Positions 8,545 through 19,280 of a DNA stretch of 40,060 bases are shown here, in pieces; positions within the stretch are counted from its first letter, which is position 1, and each line of letters begins with the position of its first letter. This DNA is from Candidatus Latescibacterota bacterium (GTDB taxonomy: Bacteria > JAAXHH01). Both the position numbers and the translations under genes were made by a program. Below the pieces are notes generated by a model that saw nothing but the letters and a program-made list of their open reading frames with translations, did not search any database and was not told the origin of the DNA. The stretch is from the NCBI GenBank assembly GCA_022823465.1, contig JAJEHX010000015.1, positions 1 to 40,060 on the forward strand, written 5' to 3'.

Positions 8545-9767
8545 GGGGTCTGTTCGGTTTCCGTCTGGACGCGCATGCCTTCCGTGGCGAACTGGATTCC
8601 GCTGGTGACTACGGCCTGGCCGCTTTCAAGAGTACCTGTCACTGAACCCGTCACATAGGCCTTGTCGCCGCTGCGCTGCAGCACCTGAACCTGGACGATC
8701 CCAACCGTGCCGCCATCCTGCAAGGTCCAGACCACGTTACCGGACTGCAGTGCCGCGCGCGGGATCAGGTAGTAATCATCCGGTTCACGTCCTGCTATTT
8801 CCACGTCGACGAATTTACCCACCAGCAGGGGGGGACTCCCGTCTTGCGGCATCGTGCCGTCGGCCGGTCGGCCGGAACGAACCGGGTCCGGTACGCGCAC
8901 GATCACGTCGATGGTGCGGGTCTGGCTGTCGAGGTATGCCTCGCCCCGGTCCACGTACCCGTTCCAGGTAAAGGACCCCTCGCCGAATCGGGCGACGACG
9001 CGCGCCGTCACGCGCCGGTTCCCGTCGCCGGCCTTCAGCGACCACAACCCCGGAATCAGGGCTGCATCGGAATCGGAGAGCGGGACGACGATTTCCACGG
9101 CATCCGCGGCGAAAACCGTTGCGACTGGCCGGCCCGCGGCCACGATCCGGCCCATGTCCACAGATTCTTCCTGCACGAAGCCATCGAAGGGTGCGGCTAC
9201 CTGGGTTCTGGAAAGGGCAAGATTGGCCTCGGCAAGCCGTGCCTCGTCTCGATCCAACGCGGCCTGGGCCGCCTTCAGTTGCGGTGCTCTCAGTGCGAGA
9301 GGATTCGCGGAGTCAGGTGAAGCCTCACTTCCTTGCCGGGATGCGTAAAGCGCGTGCTGCGCGCGGGCAATCGACGCCTGTTCCTGCTCCTTCAGCAAGG
9401 CGACCCGGCTGGCGGCGAGATTGGCCTCCGCTTCCTGTACCCGGTACTGGTAATCGATCTCTTCAATGCGAAAGAGCGTCTGTCCCGCCGCAATCCGCCC
9501 GCCACTCTGGAAACCGGGATCCACCCAGGTAATCTTGCCCCCCACCTGGGGAACGATTTCCACCTGTGCGCTCGGCCTTACGGTGCCCGAACCGAATACC
9601 GGAATGGGGTCGGATCCGGCGATGACCAGGCCGGTCTGAACAAAGGGAATCTGGGGCGGCTGTTCCGTGCGCGTCGGTTCCGGAGCCAGTGAAATCAGCA
9701 GGGCGGCCAATGCCACGGAAACGCCGAAAATGCCGCCGGCAACGAGAAAACTGGTTAAACGCGACAT
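8541..9767 (-). CDS. RND efflux membrane-fusion (adaptor) protein, HlyD/AcrA-like
   Basis: A 408-residue periplasmic adaptor. An uncleaved N-terminal membrane anchor (about residues 5-27) is followed by the lipoyl/barrel-sandwich half GGKITWVDPGFQSGG, with the matching half AAPFDGFVQEESVDMG. Between them lies an Ala/Glu-rich helical hairpin (about residues 115-185) that reaches toward the outer-membrane channel. The C-terminal part is beta-barrel. It bridges pump and channel. The gene follows the outer-membrane gene by 6 bp and overlaps the pump gene by 4 bp, so the three form one operon. Confidence 0.93.
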   Translation of the reverse strand: MSRLTSFLVAGGIFGVSVALAALLISLAPEPTRTEQPPQIPFVQTGLVIAGSDPIPVFGSGTVRPSAQVEIVPQVGGKITWVDPGFQSGGRIAAGQTLFRIEEIDYQYRVQEAEANLAASRVALLKEQEQASIARAQHALYASRQGSEASPDSANPLALRAPQLKAAQAALDRDEARLAEANLALSRTQVAAPFDGFVQEESVDMGRIVAAGRPVATVFAADAVEIVVPLSDSDAALIPGLWSLKAGDGNRRVTARVVARFGEGSFTWNGYVDRGEAYLDSQTRTIDVIVRVPDPVRSGRPADGTMPQDGSPPLLVGKFVDVEIAGREPDDYYLIPRAALQSGNVVWTLQDGGTVGIVQVQVLQRSGDKAYVTGSVTGTLESGQAVVTSGIQFATEGMRVQTETEQTP

Positions 9768-9773
9768 GTAGAT

Positions 9774-11291
9774 TTACTCCGTTGGAGGGCGGGAAGGGAG
9801 ACGCCGGCCCGGCTGCTGCCAGAGGGTCTCCAGGTCGTCGGCGGTCCAGGCGCCTCCCAGTGCGCGGTGCAGGGCGAGGCGGGCGTAACCGAGATCGCGC
9901 ATCGCCGCGGAAAGTATCGATTTTGTGGCCAAATGAGTCTGTTCCGCCGCCAGGAACGCTTCGTATTCACCCACCCCTGAAAGGTATCTTTGCTCCTGCA
10001 AGGCGGATTCCGCCCGGGTTTCATCGGAAAGAGACTGAAGCAGCGCATGTCGCCGCCGGCCGGCTTCGAGCGCCGTGAGCGCGGATTCAACCTCGTTTAC
10101 CGCGGTTACCACGGAACGTCCGTAGGCGGCCGCGGCCTCGTTCAGCCTGGCCTCCGCGAGCGCGACATTGTTTTGTAACCGGGTACCCTGGAAAACGGGA
10201 CCCAGCAGATTGGCGGTGAGGTTTCGGAACCACTGATCCGGATCGAACAAGTCGCTCGAATCCGTACTCTGCAGTCCGATTGCGCCCTGCAGAGACAGCC
10301 TCGGCAGCAGGTCCGCGCGGCGTGCGCCGACCGCGAACCGCGCCGCCTCCACGCGCTGCCTGGCCGCAAGGACGTCGGGACGCTGAACCATGAGATCGGC
10401 CGGAATGCCCGGCGGGACGGGATCAGGCGCGGCGGATGACTTGAGGGAATCGGAGAGCATATGGGCCAGGTCGGCGCGGAATCCGCCCATGAGTATCCAG
10501 AGCCGTCCCTCGGCGTCCGCCCGCAGCGCTTCGATCTGCGGCAATTCGGCCTGGGCTTCACGTAAACCGCGTCGCGCCGCGTGAATTCCGCGCAAATCGA
10601 TTAGCCCGCGTTCATACCTGGATTCGGCCAGAGATTCCAGCTGTTGCAGGACTTCCACGATTTCTCCCGCCAGCCGCTGCTGTTGACGCAGATTGACGAT
10701 TTCCAGGTAGGTACGCACGGTCTCGGCCAGCACCCCCATGCGCGCACTCAGGTAGTCCGCCTCCGTTGCAACCAGTTCGGCTCCGGCGGCGCGAGCGTCA
10801 TTGCGATTGCGGCCCCAGAAGTCGAGTTCGTAGGCAAATTCCACGCTCAGGGTGTAGGTCGTCAGACCGAGCCGGTCGGGGATGTTCACACCGGCCGCGC
10901 CCAGGGCTTCCGGATCCAGCCCCACTTCTTCCAGTTGCGCTCCGATGCCCGCATTTGTCGGACCGTCGAAGTCGTTGATGCCCGCGGAAGGCTGAAGCAA
11001 TGGAAAAACCGAAGCCCGGGCGATGCCCGCCCGACTTCGGGCCTGCTGAACCCGGGCGACCGCCCCGGCCAAATCGAAATTCGAAGAAAGCACTTCTTCG
11101 ATAACCCGGTCCAGGGCAGGGTCTTCGAATGATTTCCACCAGGCCAGCGGCTGGTATGTACCGGAATCCCCGCTGCCGGAGTACTCGCCGGGCAACTCCG
11201 GAACCGACTCGAGTGCGGGGAGATTCCGGCCGGGGAGAAAGGAACAGGCCGAGAGGAAAATGAGGGGAATCAGTAGATAAAATCGTAACAT
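9774..11291 (-). CDS. Outer-membrane efflux lipoprotein (OMF/NodT-TolC family)
   Basis: A 505-residue outer-membrane channel subunit. The start at 11291 gives MLRFYLLIPLIFLSAC, a classical lipoprotein signal with lipobox LSAC and Cys16; ATG at 11315 would add eight residues before it. Two repeated OEP domains of long helices follow, for example AGAVARVQQARSRAGIARA and ALAEARLNEAAAAYGRSVV, and the duplicated family motif QRPDVLAARQRVEAARFAVG is present. It is the exit duct of the efflux complex encoded downstream, and first gene of the operon. Confidence 0.93.
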   Translation of the reverse strand: MLRFYLLIPLIFLSACSFLPGRNLPALESVPELPGEYSGSGDSGTYQPLAWWKSFEDPALDRVIEEVLSSNFDLAGAVARVQQARSRAGIARASVFPLLQPSAGINDFDGPTNAGIGAQLEEVGLDPEALGAAGVNIPDRLGLTTYTLSVEFAYELDFWGRNRNDARAAGAELVATEADYLSARMGVLAETVRTYLEIVNLRQQQRLAGEIVEVLQQLESLAESRYERGLIDLRGIHAARRGLREAQAELPQIEALRADAEGRLWILMGGFRADLAHMLSDSLKSSAAPDPVPPGIPADLMVQRPDVLAARQRVEAARFAVGARRADLLPRLSLQGAIGLQSTDSSDLFDPDQWFRNLTANLLGPVFQGTRLQNNVALAEARLNEAAAAYGRSVVTAVNEVESALTALEAGRRRHALLQSLSDETRAESALQEQRYLSGVGEYEAFLAAEQTHLATKSILSAAMRDLGYARLALHRALGGAWTADDLETLWQQPGRRLPSRPPTE

Positions 11292-11397
11292 GATGGCATT
11301 CCGGGGCCATGTCATGCGTAACTGCCTGAACCCTGTCCTTTCGAACCGTACAATTGAATATCAAACAGGGTTGAAATGACTTGGGAACTGGTAACCT

Positions 11398-11427
11398 ACT
11401 ATACTGTACCGTTTTAACAAGGGTCAA
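11398..11427 (-). promoter_or_regulatory. Probable sigma-70-type promoter of the efflux operon
   Basis: On the minus strand TTGACC (11427-11422), an 18-nt spacer and TATAGT (11403-11398) match the consensus at 5 of 6 positions each. The first gene starts about 107 nt downstream, leaving a leader where a regulator could act. No regulator gene is adjacent. Confidence 0.55.
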
Positions 11428-11606
11428 GGGCCAATTTCCTTCTTCTCCACAGGCCACTCGTAAAGCGCGGGCCAACATGGGATCCTCTCTTTGTGTCATG
11501 GATGTGCCTGATATACCGGTATTGACAAACGCCCGGTCATCCGCTAACATCAGCGCGGTCTCCACACACTGCCACCTACGGTGAATTCGTCCACGTACGA
11601 GATCTC

Positions 11607-13298
11607 TTGAATCAGCCGATCCTCACGCTTAACGACCTTGCCTTCACCTACCGGGACGCCGGGAAACCGGCACTCGACCAGATCACCTACAGCCATCGCC
11701 GCGGCGAGTTTACCGTTATTGTCGGCGAGACCGGCGCGGGTAAGTCCACCCTGTGCCGCTGCCTCAACGGACTGATCCCATCCTTCATCAAGGGCAGGCT
11801 GGACGGCGATTTTCAAGTAGCCGGCAGCCGGCAGTCCGGCCATCCGCACGTTTACGAACTGGCCCGCGTCATCGGCCTGGTGTTCCAGGACTTCGAGGCC
11901 CAGCTGTTTTCCACCAACGTGGAACTGGAAACGGCTTTCGCCCTCGAGAACTTCGCCGTGGACCGCGATGAAATGCGAACCCGCGTCGAACAGGCGCTGA
12001 ACCGCGTCGGCCTCGCGGGCTTCGAACAGCGGGATCCCTCCAGCCTGTCGGGTGGTGAAAAACAGCGCCTGGCCATCGCGTCGGTACTCGCGGGCCGCCC
12101 CGCGCTGGTCGTTATGGACGAGCCGACGACGGACCTGGACCCTGTCGGGAAAAGAGACATCTTCAAGCTTGCGCAGGTCCTCCGAAATGAAATCGAGGGC
12201 ATCATCCTGGTCGAACACGAGACCGAACACATATTGTCCGCGGACCGGATCCTGCTGATGCATGAAGGACGCATCATAGGCGAGGGACCGCCCGGTGAGA
12301 TGCTCTCCGATCCCCTGCGCATAGAGCGGCATGGCGTCCGGCCGCTACAGACCACCGTGCTGCTGTCCGAGCTGGGCCTGGAAACCGATGCGTTGACCAT
12401 CCGGGAGGCAGCAAGTCGTGTCCGTTCGGCCGGATGGCGGGTAAAGGCGTCCGCCCAGGCGAACCTGAACGGCGACCGGAAGCCTGAATCAGGCGGTTCA
12501 CTGGTGCAGATCGAAGACCTCGTCTTTCAGTATGGGGACGCGCAACCCGCCGTGGACGGCGTTTCCCTGGACATCAAGGCCGGCGAATTCGTCGCCCTCG
12601 TCGGACAGAACGGCTGCGGAAAGACGACGCTCGCCAAGCATCTGAACGGACTGCACCTCCCGACGGAGGGAGAGGTTCGGGTCCTGGGCAAATCCACCGC
12701 CGACTGGACCCTGCCCGAACTTGGACGCCGGGTCGGATACGTTTTCCAGAACCCGGACCACCAGATTTTCGCCAATACCGTGCAGGAAGAAGTCGCCTTC
12801 GGCGCCCGCAACTACGGACTTCCCGAAGAAACGGTCCGGGAGAAGGTGGGCGCGGCCCTGGCCGTAACCGGGCTTGCCGGCCGTGAGCTGGCCGATCCCT
12901 TCAACCTGACCCGGGGAGAAAGGCAGCAACTGGCCGTGGCGTCGGTGCTGGCCACGGACCCCGAGATCCTCGTCCTGGACGAACCGACGACCGGATTGGA
13001 CTATCACGGCCAGGTCGCCATTCTGAACCTCATCCGACGCCTTAACGAATCCGGAAGAACCGTGGTCATGATCACCCATTCGATGTGGGTCGTCGCCGAG
13101 TATGCCGACCGCTGTGTCATCATGTCCGGGGGCCACGTCGTCCGTGACGGGGACGTCCGGTCGTGTTTCAGCGATCCGAAGCTGCTGGAGTCGCTGTACC
13201 TGGAAGCGCCCGAGGCCGTGCGCCTCGGGTATGAGTTCGGGCTCGTGGTGCGTTCCGTAAAAGAGATTGTCGACAGCCTTGAACATCCCGATGGATAA
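11607..13298 (+). CDS. ECF-type ABC transporter duplex ATPase (two fused ATP-binding domains)
   Basis: A 563-residue protein with two complete ABC domains of the EcfA/CbiO class. Domain 1 (about 5-245) has Walker A GETGAGKST, signature LSGGEKQR and Walker B LVVMDEP. Domain 2 (about 290-540) has GQNGCGKTT, ILVLDEP and an unusual signature LTRGERQQ instead of LSGGQ. Both have the Q-loop type VFQDFEAQLF / VFQNPDHQIF seen in ECF ATPases. The start is TTG at 11607, with GAGAT a few bases upstream. Two bases separate its stop from the permease ATG. It would energise uptake of a vitamin or metal when paired with EcfT and a substrate-binding S component, but no S gene is visible here. Confidence 0.92.
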   Translation: MNQPILTLNDLAFTYRDAGKPALDQITYSHRRGEFTVIVGETGAGKSTLCRCLNGLIPSFIKGRLDGDFQVAGSRQSGHPHVYELARVIGLVFQDFEAQLFSTNVELETAFALENFAVDRDEMRTRVEQALNRVGLAGFEQRDPSSLSGGEKQRLAIASVLAGRPALVVMDEPTTDLDPVGKRDIFKLAQVLRNEIEGIILVEHETEHILSADRILLMHEGRIIGEGPPGEMLSDPLRIERHGVRPLQTTVLLSELGLETDALTIREAASRVRSAGWRVKASAQANLNGDRKPESGGSLVQIEDLVFQYGDAQPAVDGVSLDIKAGEFVALVGQNGCGKTTLAKHLNGLHLPTEGEVRVLGKSTADWTLPELGRRVGYVFQNPDHQIFANTVQEEVAFGARNYGLPEETVREKVGAALAVTGLAGRELADPFNLTRGERQQLAVASVLATDPEILVLDEPTTGLDYHGQVAILNLIRRLNESGRTVVMITHSMWVVAEYADRCVIMSGGHVVRDGDVRSCFSDPKLLESLYLEAPEAVRLGYEFGLVVRSVKEIVDSLEHPDG

Positions 13299-13300
13299 AG

Positions 13301-14056
13301 ATGGTACTCTATATCCCCACTGATTCTCTGCTGCATCGGCTCCATCCCTCGACGAAGATCGTGGGATTGGTGATGCTGCTGATCCTCACCGTAGCTTTCC
13401 AGTCGCCCTGGTACCAGTTGATCATCCTTTCAGGGGTGCTGTTACTGGCCCGTTCGGCCGGCGCATTCAGAAACCTCCGGCGCATCCTGCCGCTCATGAT
13501 CACCGTGCTGGTGTTCAGCGTCCTTTCATGGTCGCTGTTCAAACGCGTAGGCGAACCATTCTGGTCCTTTGGACTCCTTACCCTCTCCACTGAGTCCATA
13601 CGGTTCGGGTTCGCCATGGGGTTCCGGCTGGAGGCCATGCTCGTTTCCGGCATGATCTTCGTATCCTGCACGAAAGTGGAGGAATTTGCCTACGGACTCA
13701 GGGCCATCGGGCTTCCATTTGCCGTGAGCTTCGCGCTCTCCCTTGCCTTTCGGCTCGTTCCCCTGTTTTTTACCCGTATAGGCACGGTCGTCCAGGCCCA
13801 GCAGGCACGGGGCCTCGATCTCAAGAGCGGGAACGTGCTTCAGCGGGCCCGCAAATACGTCCCGTTGCTGGTGCCCATATTCGTGTACGCGATCCGGGAT
13901 ACCGACCTGCTCTCCATGGCCCTCGAATCCAAGGGTTTCGGGATGCAAGGCAAGAGAACGGAGTTCCTCTCTTTCCCCTTCGTCTGGCGCGACTATGCCA
14001 TACTGGGCTTTCTGCTGGTCTTGAACCTTGCCGGCTGGCTGATGCCGGTCCCGTGA
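13301..14056 (+). CDS. ECF transporter transmembrane subunit EcfT (CbiQ family)
   Basis: A 251-residue integral membrane protein with five to six hydrophobic segments (for example about 20-50, 62-80, 105-130 and 230-250). It has the two conserved cytoplasmic coupling motifs: QQARGLD near residue 170 and ALESKGFG near residue 208, the latter a variant of the second Ala-Arg-Gly motif. These helices dock on the two ATPase domains encoded just upstream. The gene begins 2 bp after the ATPase stop. The cargo is set by an S component that must be encoded elsewhere. Confidence 0.9.
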   Translation: MVLYIPTDSLLHRLHPSTKIVGLVMLLILTVAFQSPWYQLIILSGVLLLARSAGAFRNLRRILPLMITVLVFSVLSWSLFKRVGEPFWSFGLLTLSTESIRFGFAMGFRLEAMLVSGMIFVSCTKVEEFAYGLRAIGLPFAVSFALSLAFRLVPLFFTRIGTVVQAQQARGLDLKSGNVLQRARKYVPLLVPIFVYAIRDTDLLSMALESKGFGMQGKRTEFLSFPFVWRDYAILGFLLVLNLAGWLMPVP

Positions 14057-14105
14057 GCGATCCATGGCGAGAAGCCGAAGCGAGAAGCCGATGGAAGGGG
14101 ATAGA

Positions 14106-15224
14106 ATGGACAGACGATACCGGGCGGGTGTGATCGGTCGTACCGGCCGGGGCAACTACGGCCATGGCCTGGACACGGTGTATCTGGAAATGGAGGACGT
14201 GGACGTCATAGCCGTGGCCGATGACGACCCGGCCGGCCTGCGGGAAGCGGGCCGGCGCCTGGGCGTGCAGAACCTGTACACCGGCTACCGGGAGATGCTG
14301 CGAAACGAGTGGTTCGATATCGTCAGCATCTGTCCCCGGTGGCTGGATCAGCACGCCGCGATGACCCTGGCCGTCGCGGAAGCGGGCGCGTGCATATTCC
14401 TCGAAAAACCCATGGCCCGCACGCTGTCCGAGGCGGACGCCATGATAGAAGCCTGTGAGAAGGCCGGCGTCATGATGGGTATCGCCCACCAGGGACGGAT
14501 GCACGCCGCCGCCTGGCATGCCCGCCAGTTGCTCGCCGAGGGCGCTATCGGGGACATACTCCACGTCCGCATGAACGGCAAAGAGGATCACCGGGGAGGC
14601 GGCGAGGACCTCATGGTGCTGGGCACCCACCTTTTCGACATGCTCCGGTTCCTTCTGGGCAGGAATCCCGCCTGGGTGCAGGCGACGGTGACCGTGGCAG
14701 CCGGCCGGCCCGCGACCCTGGAAGACGCCGTCGAGGGACCGGAAGAACTGGGGCTCATCGCGGGCGACGCCATCCACGCGATGTACGGATTCGGTCACGG
14801 CGCGACAGCTACGTTCGAAACGCGCCGAAACCAGTCGAGCGACCCCAAGCGGTACGGCATGTGGATCTTCGGCTCGGAAGGCATCATGACCGTGCACGAA
14901 TCATCCCAGCAGATCCGGATCTACGAATCCCCAGTCTGGCATCCGGATGACGACGTGACCGTCCGTGACGTGACCGCGGAAGCCCTGGAACTGCTCCCCG
15001 CCGGGCAGCCCGCCATGAGCGCACTCCAGACGGCGGCCAACGTCTCCATCGTCCGAGACGTGTTCGCGGCGAGACGGGATGGCCGAAGGCCGGTGAACAG
15101 CGGCTATGACGGGCGCTGGGCCCTGGAAATGATCCACGGCGTCTACGCCGCCCACCTGTCGGGAAGCCGAATTGCCCTTCCGCTAGAAAACCGGGATCAT
15201 CCGCTGTTGCCGAACCTGATCTAG
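14106..15224 (+). CDS. Gfo/Idh/MocA family NAD(P)-dependent oxidoreductase
   Basis: A 372-residue dehydrogenase. It has an N-terminal Rossmann domain (GVIGRTGRGNYGHG, with VIAVADDDP ending strand 2) and the family's EKPMA box, whose Lys is the usual catalytic or cofactor residue. The C-terminal alpha/beta domain includes GTHLFDMLRFLLG. ATG 14106 is chosen because GAAGGGG lies just upstream; the open frame extends to 14064. These enzymes oxidise or reduce sugars, inositols or related polyols. It lies 49 bp after EcfT on the same strand and before a flavoprotein; no sugar genes are next to it, so the substrate is open. Confidence 0.88.
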   Translation: MDRRYRAGVIGRTGRGNYGHGLDTVYLEMEDVDVIAVADDDPAGLREAGRRLGVQNLYTGYREMLRNEWFDIVSICPRWLDQHAAMTLAVAEAGACIFLEKPMARTLSEADAMIEACEKAGVMMGIAHQGRMHAAAWHARQLLAEGAIGDILHVRMNGKEDHRGGGEDLMVLGTHLFDMLRFLLGRNPAWVQATVTVAAGRPATLEDAVEGPEELGLIAGDAIHAMYGFGHGATATFETRRNQSSDPKRYGMWIFGSEGIMTVHESSQQIRIYESPVWHPDDDVTVRDVTAEALELLPAGQPAMSALQTAANVSIVRDVFAARRDGRRPVNSGYDGRWALEMIHGVYAAHLSGSRIALPLENRDHPLLPNLI

Positions 15225-15327
15225 AAGAAACGCCTAGCCGGAACGAACCGCGCCTGTTTCAGGTTTGCCATGCGTGCCTGGGACTCGAACTGAACCGGGC
15301 CGCGTTGATGCGATTTACGTGGAGTGG

Positions 15328-16989
15328 ATGACGAACATGGGCATTCGTAACAATGAATCCGCGGCATCCGGACCCTCGACATCGCCGCCGCCGGCCGCCC
15401 CTCACGGAACCTGCCGCGACGCCCTGGGCCGCATCGGCCTGCCCGAGCCGGTAAAGTCGCTGGCGGCTCGCGACTGGGACGTGATCGTCGTGGGCGCCGG
15501 CCATAACGGATTGACCTGCGCGGCCTACCTGGCCCGGGCCGGCAAGCGGGTGCTGGTCCTGGAAGCCCGGGAGCGCGTGGGGGGCGCCTGCACGCTCGAA
15601 GAGACCTGGCCGGGATACCGTGTTTCGCCCTGCGCCTATCTCGCCGGCCTGCTCCACCCCCTCGTGATCGAAGAACTCGGCTTTCCCCGTTACGGTTATC
15701 GCTGGACCCCGGCGGAGTCGGGCATGTTCGTCCCCTTCGAGGACGGGTCGAGCGTTCAACTATGGGAGGACGACGGCCGCTGCAGGGAGGAGATACGCCG
15801 CCTGTCACCCCGGGACGTGGATGGCTTCGAGGCCATGTACGCGCCGATGAAGCGCATACGGCAGGCCCTTCGGCCGCCCGGAGAAGGAGACATCTGGATT
15901 GGCAGGGCGCCAACACGGGAACAGATCGAAACGCGCCTCAAAGGCGACCGGGAGGCCATCGACCTGCTCTTCGAATGGTCCATGGCCGAGTACGTCGAAA
16001 GGTATCTGAAAGACGAACGGCTGCGCATGGCCCTGATCGGCCAGGGGGTGATCGGGACGAACGCCAGCCCCCGTGAGCCCGGGACCGCCTCCGTCCACGT
16101 CTTTCACTCCACGGGAACCATGGCCGGGATGCCCGGCATGTGGGGGTACGTCGAAGGAGGCATGGGTACGGTCTCCTTCATTCTGTGTGATATCGCCCGG
16201 GATGCGGGAGCCTTCGTGGCCGCCGGTGTGCCTGTCGCCCGCATATTGCCGGGCGAGGGCGTGGAGCTCGAAGGCGGCGAGCGTGTCAGGGCGGCTGCCG
16301 TCGTATCGAATGCCGATCCCCGGGTGATGCTGCGCCTGCTCGGCGATCAGGCCGATGGGGCGTGGAGGGAGCGCGTGCAATCGATACCCCAGACCGGGGC
16401 GACCGTAAAGATCAACGTGGCGCTGTCAGCATTGCCGGATTTCATCAGCCGGCCGGGAACGGACGAAGAACATCACCGCGGACAGGTCAATATTCCGCTT
16501 ACTTCGCGGCAATGGCACGAGTTTCACGCCATGGCCGGGGCCGGACAACTGCCCCCGCGTCTATGGGAGGAACTCTACTTTCACACCGCCCACGACGGCA
16601 GCGTGGCGCCCCCCGGCCGTCACACCATGAGCATCTTCGCCCAGTTCGTGCCCTACGCGTTCGCCGAGGGCGATTGGGATTCCCGGCGGGAGGAAGTGGG
16701 GCGGCTGGCGCTGGAATCGCTCGGCCGCTTCTGCCGCAATATCCCGGACGCCGTCCTGCACATGGACGTCATGGGGCCGCCGGATATCGAGAAAAAGGTG
16801 GGCCTGACCGGCGGGCACATCTTCCAGGGCGAGATCCTGCCGGCCTACATGTGGGACAAGCGGCTAGAACCGCGGACGCCCATGCCCGGAGTCTACCTCT
16901 GCGGGGCCTGCACCCATCCCGGCGGCAGCGTGATCGCCATCAATGGGCGCAACGCGGCGATGGAAGTGCTGGGGATGTACGGGGATTAG
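15328..16989 (+). CDS. FAD-dependent oxidoreductase, phytoene-desaturase/PYROXD2-like
   Basis: About 553 residues. An N-terminal low-complexity stretch rich in Pro and Ala (about 10-30) precedes the FAD-binding Rossmann motif VIVVGAGHNGLTCAAYLARAG and the second glycine motif EARERVGGAC. The C-terminal FAD signature is GVYLCGACTHPGGSVIAINGRNAA. The whole matches the carotenoid-desaturase-like NAD(P)/FAD oxidoreductases typified by PYROXD2, which are larger than typical phytoene desaturases and of unknown substrate. The start at 15328 or 15337 is ambiguous; a GGAG lies a few bases upstream. No carotenoid genes are nearby, so a pigment role is not supported. Convergent with proS. Confidence 0.85.
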   Translation: MTNMGIRNNESAASGPSTSPPPAAPHGTCRDALGRIGLPEPVKSLAARDWDVIVVGAGHNGLTCAAYLARAGKRVLVLEARERVGGACTLEETWPGYRVSPCAYLAGLLHPLVIEELGFPRYGYRWTPAESGMFVPFEDGSSVQLWEDDGRCREEIRRLSPRDVDGFEAMYAPMKRIRQALRPPGEGDIWIGRAPTREQIETRLKGDREAIDLLFEWSMAEYVERYLKDERLRMALIGQGVIGTNASPREPGTASVHVFHSTGTMAGMPGMWGYVEGGMGTVSFILCDIARDAGAFVAAGVPVARILPGEGVELEGGERVRAAAVVSNADPRVMLRLLGDQADGAWRERVQSIPQTGATVKINVALSALPDFISRPGTDEEHHRGQVNIPLTSRQWHEFHAMAGAGQLPPRLWEELYFHTAHDGSVAPPGRHTMSIFAQFVPYAFAEGDWDSRREEVGRLALESLGRFCRNIPDAVLHMDVMGPPDIEKKVGLTGGHIFQGEILPAYMWDKRLEPRTPMPGVYLCGACTHPGGSVIAINGRNAAMEVLGMYGD

Positions 16990-17098
16990 TTTCCGGCTCG
17001 CGTGAGGATTCCGGGATCAGTAGGCCGCTTGCGTCATCCGGCCCGCTCAGTGTGCGCAAAATCCTTGAACCGGACAGAAGCGGCATCTTCCGGTGAAA

Positions 17099-18577
<1,479 letters not shown>

Positions 18578-18673
18578 TTACGAGGTTACGGCGGCACCGC
18601 CATCCGCTCGAGTCCTTCAGGCATCAGCGGTAACCGCCTGAAATCGGTTCGTGTTAAACCGCCGATGCGCGAG

Positions 18674-19084
18674 CTAACCGGATTCCACCTTCTCATCAGA
18701 CGTGACGGCGAGGTAGAACCGTCCGATCTCCACTTCGAAATGACCGCCTTCTCCGTCCTGCATTTCGTATTCGCCTTCCATGGTGCCCCACTCTGTGTCC
18801 AGCGGGCAGAGGCTCTGGTATTCGTGACTTTCGCCGGGTTCGAGTTCCGGTTGCTGTCCCACGACGCCCGGGCCCCTCACCTCGCTCCGTTTCCCGTCGG
18901 CATTGATGATGATCCAGTGCCGGTTGATCAGTTTCACCCAGCGTTCGCTGCCGTTGGTGATGACGATACGGTAGCCGAATACAAACTGGTCGTTACCGGG
19001 ATCGGAATGTTCGGGGAGATAACCGGGGAACACCTGTACCCTGATGCCGTGGGTGATGGTGTCGGAATCCAGTGTTGTGGGCAT
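18674..19084 (-). CDS. apaG: ApaG-family protein (DUF525 domain)
   Basis: A 136-residue immunoglobulin-like beta-sandwich protein. The characteristic ApaG segments are visible: FVFGYRIVITNGSERWVKLINRHW, then GPGVVGQQPELEPGESHEYQS and MEGEYEMQ. The family is linked genetically to cobalt/magnesium resistance and to diadenosine tetraphosphate, but its biochemical role is unsettled. ATG 19084 is preferred because GGAG lies 8 nt upstream; the open frame runs on to 19159 without family similarity. It is divergent from citrate synthase and upstream of proS on the same strand. Confidence 0.9.
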   Translation of the reverse strand: MPTTLDSDTITHGIRVQVFPGYLPEHSDPGNDQFVFGYRIVITNGSERWVKLINRHWIIINADGKRSEVRGPGVVGQQPELEPGESHEYQSLCPLDTEWGTMEGEYEMQDGEGGHFEVEIGRFYLAVTSDEKVESG

Positions 19085-19210
19085 CGCCTTGCTCCGTAGA
19101 TACAACGCACGAAATCGAAGATGTACAAGATAAATGTACGGGGTTCTGTTGCCAAACAAAAACCTGCAGATAATCCGAATCCGGGGAGCGAGTCCAGGGA
19201 CAAAAACACC

Positions 19211-19239
19211 TTGACACCGGCGGGTCGCCGCGCTATGCT
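19211..19239 (+). promoter_or_regulatory. Probable sigma-70-type promoter of citrate synthase gene
   Basis: TTGACA (19211-19216), a 17-nt spacer and TATGCT (19234-19239). The -35 is a perfect consensus and the -10 matches at 4 of 6. The expected start point leaves a leader of about 35 nt before ATG 19281. Confidence 0.55.
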
Positions 19240-19280
19240 CTCCACGGCAAAAAACAGTTATTCAGTTGGGAGGGATCGGG

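Noticed and set aside
7060-8658. Long plus-strand reading frame opposite the RND pump and adaptor genes
   Set aside because: Composition-driven shadow of GC-rich genes; the real protein on the other strand has full family motifs.
17023-17043. Weak stem GGCCG/CGGCC between the flavoprotein and proS genes
   Set aside because: A 5-bp stem with an 11-nt loop and no T-run, too weak for a terminator call.
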